Positions 1-8,487 of a stretch of DNA of 35,183 nucleotides are shown here, one piece after another; the first letter of the stretch is position 1, and each line of letters begins with the position of its first letter. The translations under genes were made by a program, and so were the position numbers. The notes below the pieces were generated by a model. The model was not told the DNA's origin, did no database searches, and worked only from the letters and a program-made list of their open reading frames with translations. Source of the DNA: Euryarchaeota archaeon TMED192 (GTDB lineage: Archaea; Thermoplasmatota; Poseidoniia; Poseidoniales; Thalassarchaeaceae). The stretch is taken from contig NHIP02000009.1 in NCBI GenBank assembly GCA_002170775.2, forward strand, positions 1 to 35,183. The letters are read 5' to 3'.

Positions 1-2
1 GA

Positions 3-3000
3 GATGATGAAAGAGGAGGTTATGACCATGCTGGTGAGTGGCAACCAAGGCATTCTCTTGAGATTCATGATGAGTGGTGGAATGATTGGTCCAGGGACTC
101 CAATCAAAACATGATTGACGACAGGCTTGAATGGCTACTTGAACAACCAACCGAGTTCTATTCCAATTGGTGGAGAATGGCAGATGCCGGCAATGCAAGA
201 GTATTCATCGATTACGATCACCATCCCTCTTCAGCAGACGTCGAGGCGATTGAAGAACTGGGCGTGGAAATTACAATGCGTCCAATATATCTGGACAGTT
301 TGATTGCAACAGTCCCCATTGACCTTCTCCATCACGAATCACCAATCTTCGATCTATCTGGAGTCGTTATGCTGGAGGATCTAGGTTTGGCTGAGACCCA
401 CATGAATCAAGCAGCCCCAAATATGGGCGTTGATCAAGTATGGTCTCAATATGGCTATGATGGAACTGGAGTCACTATCGCTGTACTCGATACTGGGGTG
501 AGAGGGGATCATGAGGGCCTCAATGATTTAGATGATGAGATTACGCTAGGTTGTGATCAACCCGATCCAGATCCGTTTAATCCAACTCCAATAACAATTG
601 ATTGCGATCCGAAGATATCTGCTTTCTACGATGCTGTAATCACCGACTCCGAGCGACCAGCAAGTGAGTCATACGATTCAGGGACTCATGGCTCACATGT
701 TGCGGGCATTGCTGCTGGTACAGGCGGTGGACAAGAGGCACCCGACGGCTCGAAGTATGTGGGCGTCGCACCAGGCGCATGGGTGGTCAATATCCTCGCA
801 TGTTGTGAGGGTGATATCCAGGACGTAATAGAAGGCGCGCAGTGGGCAATTGAGAACAAGGATTCCAAAGGCATAGACATCCTAACCTCTTCACTTGGCG
901 AGCAGCAGTTTGAGATTCATTTCGATAATGACGGCTCATCAGCATGGAGCCAGCAGATGGATGCTGTCGCAGCATCGGGAATCATCACGTTCCTTTCAGC
1001 TGGAAATGAATTCGGTGGCGCAACACTGGCCGGTTGCAATACTATTGATAGCCCAGGCGATGCAAATCTCCCCATCACAGTCGCAAGCCTGGACAAGGAT
1101 CTGGGTCTGGCTATCTATTCAAGCAGGGGCTATACATCTGATGGACGCGTAAAGCCTGATGTTTCTACGATAGGGTCGAACATAATGGCTCCTGATGCCG
1201 CTACATCTGATGGCTACACAAGTAAATCCGGAACCAGCATGGCAACCCCTCTCATGGCAGGCATTGCTGCTTTGATGGTCGAGGCAAATCCTGATATCGA
1301 CCATGAACAGGTCAAGTCTATCATTAGCGCTCTGTCGATAGAGCGCGATATCCAACTCCTCGATGATCCCGGATTTAACGACTGTAGCGTTTTGGAAACC
1401 CGTCCAGATAACGAGTTTGGATACGGTCAGGCAGATCCTCTGGCGTTTGTACAGGCAGCAGGTTCGATAGACTCCTCATTGAACGTTTCAATGAATATTG
1501 AAACATTGGAGCATCTGGGCAACGAGACCAGGATATCCGGGACTTCGACCGGCGGAGTTCCAGGCGTCGGATTCGTAGAGGTGATGGTTGGAGGCGATGA
1601 TTGGAATCAGGCAGCCGACCTATCTTCTGCAGGGGACTGGTCGTCTTGGAACATCAAGTTGGACCCACATACTGAGTCAGGTAACTCGACAGTGTATGCC
1701 CGGCTGGTTATCAGCGACGAGAGGATGTCTCCCGTGGATGCCCGAAGAGTAGTTCTCGTGGATGAACTAGCGAGCTCCAGCGGAGGCGCAGGGGGCCAAT
1801 CATCAATTGGAGCATATGTATTCTTCATCCCCTTCCTAGCGACACTTGCACTTCTCGGATGGACCGCCCTGAGGGAAGACTGGTCCACAAGCCCCGCTAA
1901 GAAGCAAGAAAATGAGGATGAAGATAGCGAATCAACACCCTCTTCAAATTGGCGAGAAGATCCACTCGGATCATTTACGGGCGGGATTAGGAAATTCTCG
2001 GCCGAGATACGACGAGGAGGACCTCTTACCGAGAATGGAACTAAGAGGCTTCTGACGCTATGTATTCTTTACTTTGCTCAAGGCCTTCCATGGGGTTTTG
2101 CCAGCGTCACATTCGCAGCATACTTGGTTGACAACGGGGTTCCGATTGGGGATATAGCCATACTATTTGCTACAGTCGCGTTGCCGTGGACATTCAAGTG
2201 GATATGGGGTCCAGTCGTAGATGCAGTAAACATACCCCGATACGGTGCTAGAAGACAATGGGTGCTGATAGCCCAAGCTGGTATGGTCGTCACACTAGGC
2301 ACTCTACTCCTAGTGCCCGACTTGAATGCTGAGATAGACCTGGTAACACGCTTATTGTTCGTGCACAACATTTTCGCTTCCCTGCAAGATGTTGGCACCG
2401 ATGCACTGGCGGTGGAGATACTAGAGCCAAACGAGGTGGCGAAGGCTAACGGATTCATGTTTGCAGCCAAGAGGGCAGGAATCATCGTCGGCGGTGCAGT
2501 ACTCGGGGTATCAGTCACTCAAATCGGCATCAGCGGCGTGATTGCCATTCAACTCGTACTCCTTTCGCTCATATTGCTGGTCCCACTTACCATGGTTGAG
2601 AGGCCGGGCGTCAAATTATTTCCTTGGTCCAAGTCAGATGAGAGTCATTGGGAGGATGATTCTGATGGCCAAGGCGACACTCAGGCCATTGACAATAGCG
2701 ACTCTGAGATGCCCTCAGAGCCATGGCTGGAAGAGCAGAGATTCAAGCTCGCCCGGAAAGTCGGATTTACACTGGACAGTAGAAAAATATCCCTATCCGC
2801 ATTCTTTGCGATAGCGGCTCTTTCGTTGTGGGTACTTGGATTCGCAATAGATGTCTTCACCATCGATTTCAAGATGGGTGATAACATCAGACAGATTACA
2901 AATCCGGTGAGTTACCTTTTCTTCCTCTTATCATTCGCCGCCTTTGCTCTTTCCGCCAGGGGGATGCTCGGATCAAGCGATTACCGTGTGACGAATCCAT

Positions 3001-3737
3001 TAGCACGTCTCCCCGAGGGGACAAGACGAGGTGTAGCTGAAACCTCATTCTATCTTACAAAGGCGTTCTCTGTCCGTTCTGCTCTGCTATTGATTGGACT
3101 CTGCTTGCTCTCTGAGCTCTACATATTCGTGGGCCCAATTGTGATTGACATCTTCATTAACGAAGCAGGCTGGTCCCAAGCGAAATATAACGGAATAGTC
3201 GGGGGCATCGTAGTGTTCGGCGCGCTAATCGGCCAAATTATCGGAGGTCTACTGGGAGATAGATTCGGCGTCAGGAGAGTTGCAATGGTTGGATTTACTG
3301 TATTGGCCCTTGCAAATGCTTGCTTCGCACTTCTAGAACCCCTCTGGTCCAACACCTCGATAATGACTGTTTACCTTATTGCGCAAGCGTTCGTTGGCGG
3401 GATGGCATGGATATGCATTATTTCGCTTAGTATGAGGCTGACATGGAGCAAGGTAGGGGGAACCCAATTCACAGCATACATGTCTCTGTTCAATCTTTCA
3501 GGCGTCTTTGCATACACTCTAACAGAGAGGATGATTTCGGTATTCGACTATAAATCTGCTATCTATATCGGTGCTGCTTTGACCCTCGTAACAGTGTTCA
3601 TGCTTGTATTCATTGATGAGGACGAGACTGACAGGATCCTTGAGAGCGAAGACACACATTCAGAAGATGAGCCAGAAATATTCGAACCAATCCTAGGCGA
3701 TGTGATGATCGATGAAAAACCCGCTCCATCAGTTTGA
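3..3737 (+). CDS. Subtilisin-like (S8) protease fused to AmpG-like MFS transporter, 5' truncated
   Basis: The reading frame is open to the left edge, so the true start and any signal peptide lie outside. Numbering from the first internal Met (position 111), the S8 peptidase domain spans about 115-450. It has catalytic Asp127 (VAVLDTG-type motif), His193 (GTHGSHVAG), oxyanion Asn299 (SAGN) and Ser376 (SGTSMATP). A beta-rich domain (about 455-550) and one transmembrane segment (567-586) follow, then an acidic cytoplasmic-type linker (597-640). A polytopic MFS region runs from 647 to about 1168. Its FAQGLPWGF start and GTQFTAYMSLFNLSGV motif resemble the AmpG/PAT family (muropeptide or acetyl-CoA carriers). 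The MFS part has an acidic central loop (about 840-880) and an acidic C-tail. The topology is coherent: protease outside, one helix in, linker in the cytosol, MFS N-terminus inside. I infer proteolysis coupled to uptake; the substrate is unknown. It overlaps the glutaredoxin gene by 26 bp. Confidence 0.9.
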   Translation, partial: DDERGGYDHAGEWQPRHSLEIHDEWWNDWSRDSNQNMIDDRLEWLLEQPTEFYSNWWRMADAGNARVFIDYDHHPSSADVEAIEELGVEITMRPIYLDSLIATVPIDLLHHESPIFDLSGVVMLEDLGLAETHMNQAAPNMGVDQVWSQYGYDGTGVTIAVLDTGVRGDHEGLNDLDDEITLGCDQPDPDPFNPTPITIDCDPKISAFYDAVITDSERPASESYDSGTHGSHVAGIAAGTGGGQEAPDGSKYVGVAPGAWVVNILACCEGDIQDVIEGAQWAIENKDSKGIDILTSSLGEQQFEIHFDNDGSSAWSQQMDAVAASGIITFLSAGNEFGGATLAGCNTIDSPGDANLPITVASLDKDLGLAIYSSRGYTSDGRVKPDVSTIGSNIMAPDAATSDGYTSKSGTSMATPLMAGIAALMVEANPDIDHEQVKSIISALSIERDIQLLDDPGFNDCSVLETRPDNEFGYGQADPLAFVQAAGSIDSSLNVSMNIETLEHLGNETRISGTSTGGVPGVGFVEVMVGGDDWNQAADLSSAGDWSSWNIKLDPHTESGNSTVYARLVISDERMSPVDARRVVLVDELASSSGGAGGQSSIGAYVFFIPFLATLALLGWTALREDWSTSPAKKQENEDEDSESTPSSNWREDPLGSFTGGIRKFSAEIRRGGPLTENGTKRLLTLCILYFAQGLPWGFASVTFAAYLVDNGVPIGDIAILFATVALPWTFKWIWGPVVDAVNIPRYGARRQWVLIAQAGMVVTLGTLLLVPDLNAEIDLVTRLLFVHNIFASLQDVGTDALAVEILEPNEVAKANGFMFAAKRAGIIVGGAVLGVSVTQIGISGVIAIQLVLLSLILLVPLTMVERPGVKLFPWSKSDESHWEDDSDGQGDTQAIDNSDSEMPSEPWLEEQRFKLARKVGFTLDSRKISLSAFFAIAALSLWVLGFAIDVFTIDFKMGDNIRQITNPVSYLFFLLSFAAFALSARGMLGSSDYRVTNPLARLPEGTRRGVAETSFYLTKAFSVRSALLLIGLCLLSELYIFVGPIVIDIFINEAGWSQAKYNGIVGGIVVFGALIGQIIGGLLGDRFGVRRVAMVGFTVLALANACFALLEPLWSNTSIMTVYLIAQAFVGGMAWICIISLSMRLTWSKVGGTQFTAYMSLFNLSGVFAYTLTERMISVFDYKSAIYIGAALTLVTVFMLVFIDEDETDRILESEDTHSEDEPEIFEPILGDVMIDEKPAPSV

Positions 3738-3975
3738 GGAAGTCGAAACCGACTTCCTAGTATTCTCAAAGACAGTATGCGGATACTGTGTGGCCGCAAA
3801 GAGGCTCCTCGAAGGCTTTCGCATGACATACACTGAAATCAATCTAGATGATGATGTCCAGCTACGATCTGACTTGATAATGGCGACAGGGCATAGAACC
3901 GTACCAATCATTTTCGATCTTAGAGAGGAAGCAGTATTCGTCGGAGGATTCGATGAACTGAAGAGATATCTCTAA
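3712..3975 (+). CDS. Glutaredoxin-like protein
   Basis: This 87-residue protein has the thioredoxin fold of the glutaredoxin family. It shows an N-terminal beta strand (DFLVFSKTVC), the CGYC redox motif near residues 23-26, the cis-proline TVP near 63-65 and the GG of the glutathione/thiol-binding loop (VGGFDEL). Its size is normal for a monothiol/dithiol glutaredoxin, and both active-site cysteines are present, so it could reduce disulfides. The start ATG lies inside the last codons of the protease-transporter gene, preceded by GTGAT, which can pair with the archaeal 16S 3' end. This points to translational coupling. It converges with the esterase gene, overlapping it by 4 bp. The partner and reductant are unknown, since archaea of this group need not make glutathione. 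Confidence 0.9.
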   Translation: MKNPLHQFEEVETDFLVFSKTVCGYCVAAKRLLEGFRMTYTEINLDDDVQLRSDLIMATGHRTVPIIFDLREEAVFVGGFDELKRYL

Positions 3976-4556
3976 TCTTCTTCCGACATCATCCTAATCG
4001 CATCCACGAGTGAACCCTTCTGACTTAAGTCAACCATGTGTCCCTTTCCATGGCGAAGTTGGATTACTTTCCATCCAGCGTCCTTGAAAATGGTGGCTAG
4101 CTTCAAACCATCATCAATATTGACGATATGATCCCTCTCACCGTGCATCCACACCACAGTTCGAGGGCGAATCGATCTGAGGATCTTTTGAAGCTGTTCC
4201 CCTCGCACAGTCATGGTTGCTAGAAGTACGAGCCCCACAATACGCTCCTCGATACTCGTTTCAAGCATCGCCGAGGCTATAGCGCCGCCTTGAGAGAACC
4301 CTCCGATGATCATTTTCCCTTCAGGGAGGCTCTGTTCGAGACCCTTCATGGACATTAGAATTTGATTAGCGGGCGTCACCGCATCAATAATTTCTTCCCG
4401 AACCCACCAAGCACGCCCACTTCTTGGATGAACATATGTGCCCTCAGGACAGACAATACCCCAATTATTTGGAGCGAGAGATTCGGCCAGGGGCCTCATT
4501 TTCACTGAGGTCCCCGTCATCCCGTGAAGCATCACCAAATTATTCGTGGTTGCCAT
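3972..4556 (-). CDS. Alpha/beta-hydrolase, small carboxylesterase/lysophospholipase family
   Basis: The 194-residue product is a compact alpha/beta hydrolase of the phospholipase/carboxylesterase (YpfH/YtpA-like) type. It shows an N-terminal LHGMTG oxyanion loop (residues 10-15) and the nucleophile elbow GFSQGG with Ser88. A plausible catalytic Asp142 (HGERDHIV) and His173 (GKGHMVD) complete the triad. There is no signal peptide, so it should be cytoplasmic and act on small acyl or thio esters; the substrate cannot be read from the sequence. The ATG is only 1 nt from the stop of the upstream lipoprotein gene on the same strand, suggesting a two-gene operon. Its 3' end overlaps the convergent glutaredoxin gene. 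Confidence 0.88.
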   Translation of the reverse strand: MATTNNLVMLHGMTGTSVKMRPLAESLAPNNWGIVCPEGTYVHPRSGRAWWVREEIIDAVTPANQILMSMKGLEQSLPEGKMIIGGFSQGGAIASAMLETSIEERIVGLVLLATMTVRGEQLQKILRSIRPRTVVWMHGERDHIVNIDDGLKLATIFKDAGWKVIQLRHGKGHMVDLSQKGSLVDAIRMMSEED

Positions 4557-4557
4557 T

Positions 4558-5508
4558 TCAGAGACTCCATGAGTATCCTATCCCTCCGGCAATCATTATG
4601 CTGAGCTCGGTCTGACCTGTGAAACTAGCTGTCAGAGTATATTCTCCGCTGGGCGAGGGGATGGTCCCCAATGTCCCGGACTCCGAAGAGCCGGGCCCCC
4701 AGAATCTTTCGAGCACTGATGATGAGGTGTGATCTCGAAGGGTGAATGTGATGCTAGAGCCTCCTCCGCCTGCGGATGCATCCATCAGATAGATCATCTC
4801 GTCCCATGATCCGTCATTGGGATGTTCTTGGACAAGAAAAGAGTCTTCCACGTCTCCATTTGGCCCATTGTTTTCATAATCCTTAGAAAGAAGATCTTTA
4901 CCTCTCATGAAATGTACTTCTCCTTCATGCTCTGAGCCACTTTGAGCAAGAGTAATCCTTAGCAATTCGAGGCCATCAGAATCCTTCCTGACGAATGAGG
5001 TGATGAATCCCACTGACTTGTCGTATGTATAGGTCAAGATACCTCCATCCGATCCTGTTGCTGTCACATACGCCCTTTCGCCCTCTAGAGTCGAACGAGC
5101 CTCCCAATCTACGTCGAAAAGAGTAAATGTCCATGAGTTGCTTGAAAGTGGGAATGAGAGCACCGATTGTTCAAATCCATTTTCAAATACTCCCAGTGTC
5201 GAATGGGTAATTCTACCAAGGAATGGGTTGTGATTGAGAACTGCATGCCTTCTTGCCTCCTCTTCCGAAGATATTCCAAGCATATACGCAGTCCCATCCT
5301 CCTCTTCATCCACAGTGGCTACTACAAGACGTGCAGAGTCGTCATAGAATTCAGGCGTGGTGAATGTGAATAGCCACCAATCACCGATTTCCCACTCGGG
5401 AACTTCAAGATCTTCACTGCCTCCAAGTATACTGTTTGTAGAGCCCATGCATCCTTGTAGAGCAATGGAAAGGACTGCTAAAGCAGATAACAACTTATGC
5501 CCGATCAT
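4558..5508 (-). CDS. Secreted lipoprotein of unknown function
   Basis: The 316-residue protein begins with a short basic/hydrophobic signal peptide and a lipobox ending in LQGC (Cys20), so it should be lipid-anchored on the outer face of the membrane. The mature part is rich in beta-strand pattern, Ser, Gly and acidic residues (for example WEIGDWWLFTFTTPEF at the N-terminus). Its last ~80 residues resemble a beta-sandwich (ITFTLRDHTSSSVLERFWG). I do not recognise an enzymatic motif. It sits directly upstream of the small esterase gene (1 nt spacing) and downstream of the pyrophosphatase gene. A short hairpin lies just 5' of its start. Confidence 0.82.
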   Translation of the reverse strand: MIGHKLLSALAVLSIALQGCMGSTNSILGGSEDLEVPEWEIGDWWLFTFTTPEFYDDSARLVVATVDEEEDGTAYMLGISSEEEARRHAVLNHNPFLGRITHSTLGVFENGFEQSVLSFPLSSNSWTFTLFDVDWEARSTLEGERAYVTATGSDGGILTYTYDKSVGFITSFVRKDSDGLELLRITLAQSGSEHEGEVHFMRGKDLLSKDYENNGPNGDVEDSFLVQEHPNDGSWDEMIYLMDASAGGGGSSITFTLRDHTSSSVLERFWGPGSSESGTLGTIPSPSGEYTLTASFTGQTELSIMIAGGIGYSWSL

Positions 5509-5528
5509 GTCCCTTCGAAGAGCGCATG

Positions 5529-5546
5529 CGGGAAAGCGATTTCCCG
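5529..5546 (-). other. Short perfect hairpin between hppA and the lipoprotein gene
   Basis: A 7-bp perfect inverted repeat (CGGGAAA / TTTCCCG) encloses a 4-nt loop, GCGA on the plus strand and TCGC on the minus strand. It lies in the 69-bp gap after the hppA stop and about 20 nt before the lipoprotein ATG. It could be a processing or attenuation structure in the minus-strand transcript. It lacks a following T-run, so it is not a convincing terminator. Confidence 0.4.
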
Positions 5547-5577
5547 TAACCGGCCAAAGAAACCCCGATTTTCTCGT

Positions 5578-7641
5578 TTAAGCGATAAGGCCAGCGATAA
5601 CAACCGATACAATCGACATCAACTTGATCAGGATATTCAACGAAGGCCCGCTGGTATCCTTGAATGGGTCGCCAATGGTGTCACCGACAACTGCAGCGGA
5701 GTGAGCTTCATCGCCTTTCTCAGCACCGGGAATCTCGCCTTGCTCGATAGCTTTCTTGGCGTTGTCCCAAGCCCCTCCAGCGTTTGCCATGAAAAGGGCC
5801 ATCAATACGCCGGTCGTTGTTGCGCCAGCTAGAGTGCCGCCAAGAGCCGCTGGTCCGAGCACATATCCAATCACGACAGGGCTTCCGATTGCAACTAATC
5901 CAGGCATAATCATCTCGCGTAGAGCTGCTTGTGTAGAAATATCAACGCAAGTGGCACTGTCTGGTTCAACACCCTCTCGACCTTCCAATAGGCCGTCAAT
6001 CTCTCTGAATTGCCGACGAATCTCAGTAATCATTTCCTCCGCCGCGCGCCCTACTGACTTCATTGTCATGGCAGCCACAACGAAAGGCAAAGCACCACCT
6101 ATTAGTAGGCCGATCACAACTTCAGGATTGGTCAGAGAAAGATCTGCCGCCTCAAGCCCAGCGCTAGTCTTGTATGCAGCGAACAGTGCCAGAGCAGTTA
6201 GCGCTGCACTTCCTATTGCGAATCCCTTTCCTATAGCAGCGGTAGAGTTCCCAATTGAATCTAGGCCATCGGTGATTTCTCTAACTTCCTTCCCTAGCCC
6301 CGACATCTCTGCAATTCCACCTGCATTATCCGCAACTGGCCCATAAGCATCCACCGTCATGGTAACGCCGACTGTCCCCAGCATTCCCATAGCGGCCATA
6401 GCAATCCCGTAGAGGCCAGCATCTCCGCCGCCCATCACGTCGTTAGCAAAGTAAATTCCACCAGCCATGAGAAGAACGGGGATGAAAACCGATTGCATTC
6501 CTACAGCTAGTCCTGCAATTGCATTTGTGGCACTTCCAGTTTTCGACGCCTCTCCGATATATGGTATAGCCCGTACTTTGATTCCAAAGACAGGTTCGAT
6601 TCCTGTGTAGTATTCAGTGACAAGTCCGATTAGAATACCAACTAACGATCCAATAGCCACTGCTTGAATTACGGTAGTATCCAATTCCAAATAACTCAAG
6701 GCAAGATACCCTCCTCCGATGAATAAAGCAGCACCGATGAATGTGGTGTTCCGCAAAGCAGCACCAGGATGCATATTTTTCATGCCGCCAATCGAAAACA
6801 CTCCGATGATTGAGGAGACGTATCCAACAACGGCTAGGGCAATTGGTATCATAAGGTAATCAGCACCAAGGTCGTCGCTGGCTTGAGCGATGACCATTGC
6901 AGCGATGATCGAGCCTACGAATGACTCGAAAATATCCGCACCCATCCCGGCTACATCTCCAACATTGTCGCCAACATTGTCAGCGATTACGCCCGGGTTA
7001 CGGGGATCATCTTCGGGAATGCCCGCCTCTACCTTGCCAACTAGATCAGCGCCAACATCTGCAGCCTTCGTGTAAATGCCGCCTCCAACACGAGCGAAAA
7101 GTGCAATAGACGATGCACCCATTCCAAATCCAGCAACATTCTCAACAGAAAGGAAACCCTCTCCGCCAACTGGATCTGTGAGGTAGTACATCAGAGAGAT
7201 GCCGAATAGCCCTAACCCTCCAACTGCCAGCCCCATCACCGCTCCGCCGTTGTACGAGGTGGTGAGTGCGGCTGCCTGCCCCCCATTTGCGGCTGCCTGT
7301 GCAGTTCGTCCATTTGCACTTGTTGCGGATTGCATCCCGCTAAATCCAGCAGCCACACTACATAGGGCACCAATAACGAAAGCAACCATGGTTTCCATAC
7401 CGAGACCGTTATCTTCGCCACCTGCGAATAATAGTGCAGCAACAACGACAATGAATATCGCTAGCATTCTATATTCAGCCATGAGGAAAGCCATTGCCCC
7501 ATCCTGAATTCTTGCAGTGATGGTAGCTACTGTTTTGTTTTCAATCTCGATTGAATCTACCTTTCGATATAGCATGAAAGCTATGAGCAGACCCAATATT
7601 CCTGCTCCCATCCCCATGATTCCAATTTGTTCTCCGTCCAT
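5578..7641 (-). CDS. hppA: Membrane-bound ion-translocating pyrophosphatase, K+-dependent type
   Basis: The 687-residue polytopic protein hydrolyses pyrophosphate and pumps H+ or Na+ across the membrane. The hallmark PPi/Mg-binding segments are intact: [20 protein letters not shown] at 186-205 and the [19 protein letters not shown] segment at 211-229. The C-terminal [19 protein letters not shown] segment is also present (about 653-671). At the K+-determining site the sequence is [10 protein letters not shown], with Ala468 and Gly471; K+-independent enzymes carry Lys/Thr here. It is therefore a K+-stimulated subfamily member. Whether it pumps Na+ or H+ is not certain from the sequence. It recovers energy from biosynthetic PPi. 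A GGTGAT Shine-Dalgarno sits 3 nt from the ATG and an AT-rich TATA-like stretch lies at about 7681-7688. Confidence 0.97.
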   Translation of the reverse strand: MDGEQIGIMGMGAGILGLLIAFMLYRKVDSIEIENKTVATITARIQDGAMAFLMAEYRMLAIFIVVVAALLFAGGEDNGLGMETMVAFVIGALCSVAAGFSGMQSATSANGRTAQAAANGGQAAALTTSYNGGAVMGLAVGGLGLFGISLMYYLTDPVGGEGFLSVENVAGFGMGASSIALFARVGGGIYTKAADVGADLVGKVEAGIPEDDPRNPGVIADNVGDNVGDVAGMGADIFESFVGSIIAAMVIAQASDDLGADYLMIPIALAVVGYVSSIIGVFSIGGMKNMHPGAALRNTTFIGAALFIGGGYLALSYLELDTTVIQAVAIGSLVGILIGLVTEYYTGIEPVFGIKVRAIPYIGEASKTGSATNAIAGLAVGMQSVFIPVLLMAGGIYFANDVMGGGDAGLYGIAMAAMGMLGTVGVTMTVDAYGPVADNAGGIAEMSGLGKEVREITDGLDSIGNSTAAIGKGFAIGSAALTALALFAAYKTSAGLEAADLSLTNPEVVIGLLIGGALPFVVAAMTMKSVGRAAEEMITEIRRQFREIDGLLEGREGVEPDSATCVDISTQAALREMIMPGLVAIGSPVVIGYVLGPAALGGTLAGATTTGVLMALFMANAGGAWDNAKKAIEQGEIPGAEKGDEAHSAAVVGDTIGDPFKDTSGPSLNILIKLMSIVSVVIAGLIA

Positions 7642-7644
7642 AAT

Positions 7645-7650
7645 ATCACC
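7645..7650 (-). promoter_or_regulatory. Ribosome binding site of hppA
   Basis: GGTGAT on the minus strand lies 3 nt upstream of the hppA ATG and is complementary to the 3' end of archaeal 16S rRNA. Together with the TTTAAG/CTTAAATA stretch at 7681-7688 it suggests a short leadered transcript, unlike several leaderless genes in this window. Confidence 0.5.
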
Positions 7651-7757
7651 AGTTAGGCTGAGACTTCGACCTAGGTTCGGTATTTAAGCCGATATCCACT
7701 CATAGCCCAATTCGTCATCACAATACCTCAATTGTTTCATAGCCAACCCCTCTCCCA

Positions 7758-8051
7758 ATGAACACCATGACGGGCTTAGACCGCCAGACAATCCTCGATT
7801 CTGTAGGTCCAGTTCAGGCCATCTTGGATGCCCATGATGGGGTGGTTAACGTCATGGATACATCCGGAGGGATCATTACCATCTCCTTGGAGGGGGGATG
7901 CACCGGTTGCAGCTCCACACCAATGACTGCCATGCAAATATACTACTCTCTGATGAAACTCGATCAAGTCAACGACGTGATCTTTGTAAATGGCGAACTT
8001 CCTGCTTACATGAGGTCATTCATTAATGAAAAACTTGGCATCGAATCATGA
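7758..8051 (+). CDS. NifU C-terminal domain-like Fe-S cluster scaffold protein
   Basis: This 97-residue protein consists essentially of one NifU_N-lacking, C-terminal (Nfu) domain. It shows the pattern of an N-terminal helix, a strand pair (GGIITISLEGG) and then the cluster-binding CTGC motif (Cys48, Cys51) followed by a helix. Nfu proteins bind a transient [4Fe-4S] cluster at the interface of a dimer and pass it to apo-proteins. The window itself encodes Fe-S clients (Fe-S oxidoreductase, possibly endonuclease III). It is divergent from hppA and convergent with the three-helix membrane protein. The match is shorter and less canonical after the CxxC than typical Nfu, so a delivery role is inferred. 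Confidence 0.82.
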   Translation: MNTMTGLDRQTILDSVGPVQAILDAHDGVVNVMDTSGGIITISLEGGCTGCSSTPMTAMQIYYSLMKLDQVNDVIFVNGELPAYMRSFINEKLGIES

Positions 8052-8062
8052 TGAAGAACTAC

Positions 8063-8401
8063 TCAATCGTCAGTTTTCTCTGCTCGAAGGCGACGAATTT
8101 GATGAGGGTTAACTTCTCCCTGTACTTCCTTCCCCTTCAGATTGAGGTTGGAAGCAGCGGCAAGAACCAGGGAGAAGACTGCCATCGGCCTCGCCGCGTT
8201 ACGGGAACCCCACAAATCCCCTCCAAGGTAGTGCAGTGAGAATAGGAGGATACTTGCCAATATGCAGAATGACATTATGGTACGCTGGCCCACGATTTCT
8301 GCTTTCTCAGAACGTGCGATAGTGCCGATACTCATCCACAAGATGACAGAGATTCCACATAAGCTCACCGACAGAGTCTCAAGAGTGTCAACCAGACCCA
8401 T
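8063..8401 (-). CDS. Small three-helix membrane protein, unknown function
   Basis: The frame can start at 8455, but the ATG at 8401 gives MGLVDTLETLSVSLCGISV, a natural membrane-protein start that drops a non-hydrophobic 18-residue extension. The resulting 112-residue protein has three predicted membrane helices: about 8-28, 44-63 (FCILASILLFSLHYLGG) and 71-87 (MAVFSLVLAAASNL). A charged tail follows (residues 88-112, KGKEVQGEV... RRLRAEKTDD). It converges with the NifU-like gene at 11 bp spacing and is divergent from polX. No family recognised. Confidence 0.6.
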   Translation of the reverse strand: MGLVDTLETLSVSLCGISVILWMSIGTIARSEKAEIVGQRTIMSFCILASILLFSLHYLGGDLWGSRNAARPMAVFSLVLAAASNLNLKGKEVQGEVNPHQIRRLRAEKTDD

Positions 8402-8487
8402 ACTTACGCCTGAAGCGACATGTGTGTGAAACTTTCTGGGAGGAGTGCAATCCACACAACGATAGACGACCTCCCTAACAGGAGCCC

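Noticed and set aside
5756-6346. 196-codon open frame on the plus strand, Ala/Pro/Ser-rich
   Set aside because: It lies antisense to the strongly conserved hppA gene and matches no family; it is a composition shadow.
6590-6606. A tRNA T-arm look-alike (ACAGG-TTCGATT-CCTGT)
   Set aside because: It lies within the hppA coding region (antisense to it). No matching acceptor stem, D-arm or anticodon arm can be placed around it.
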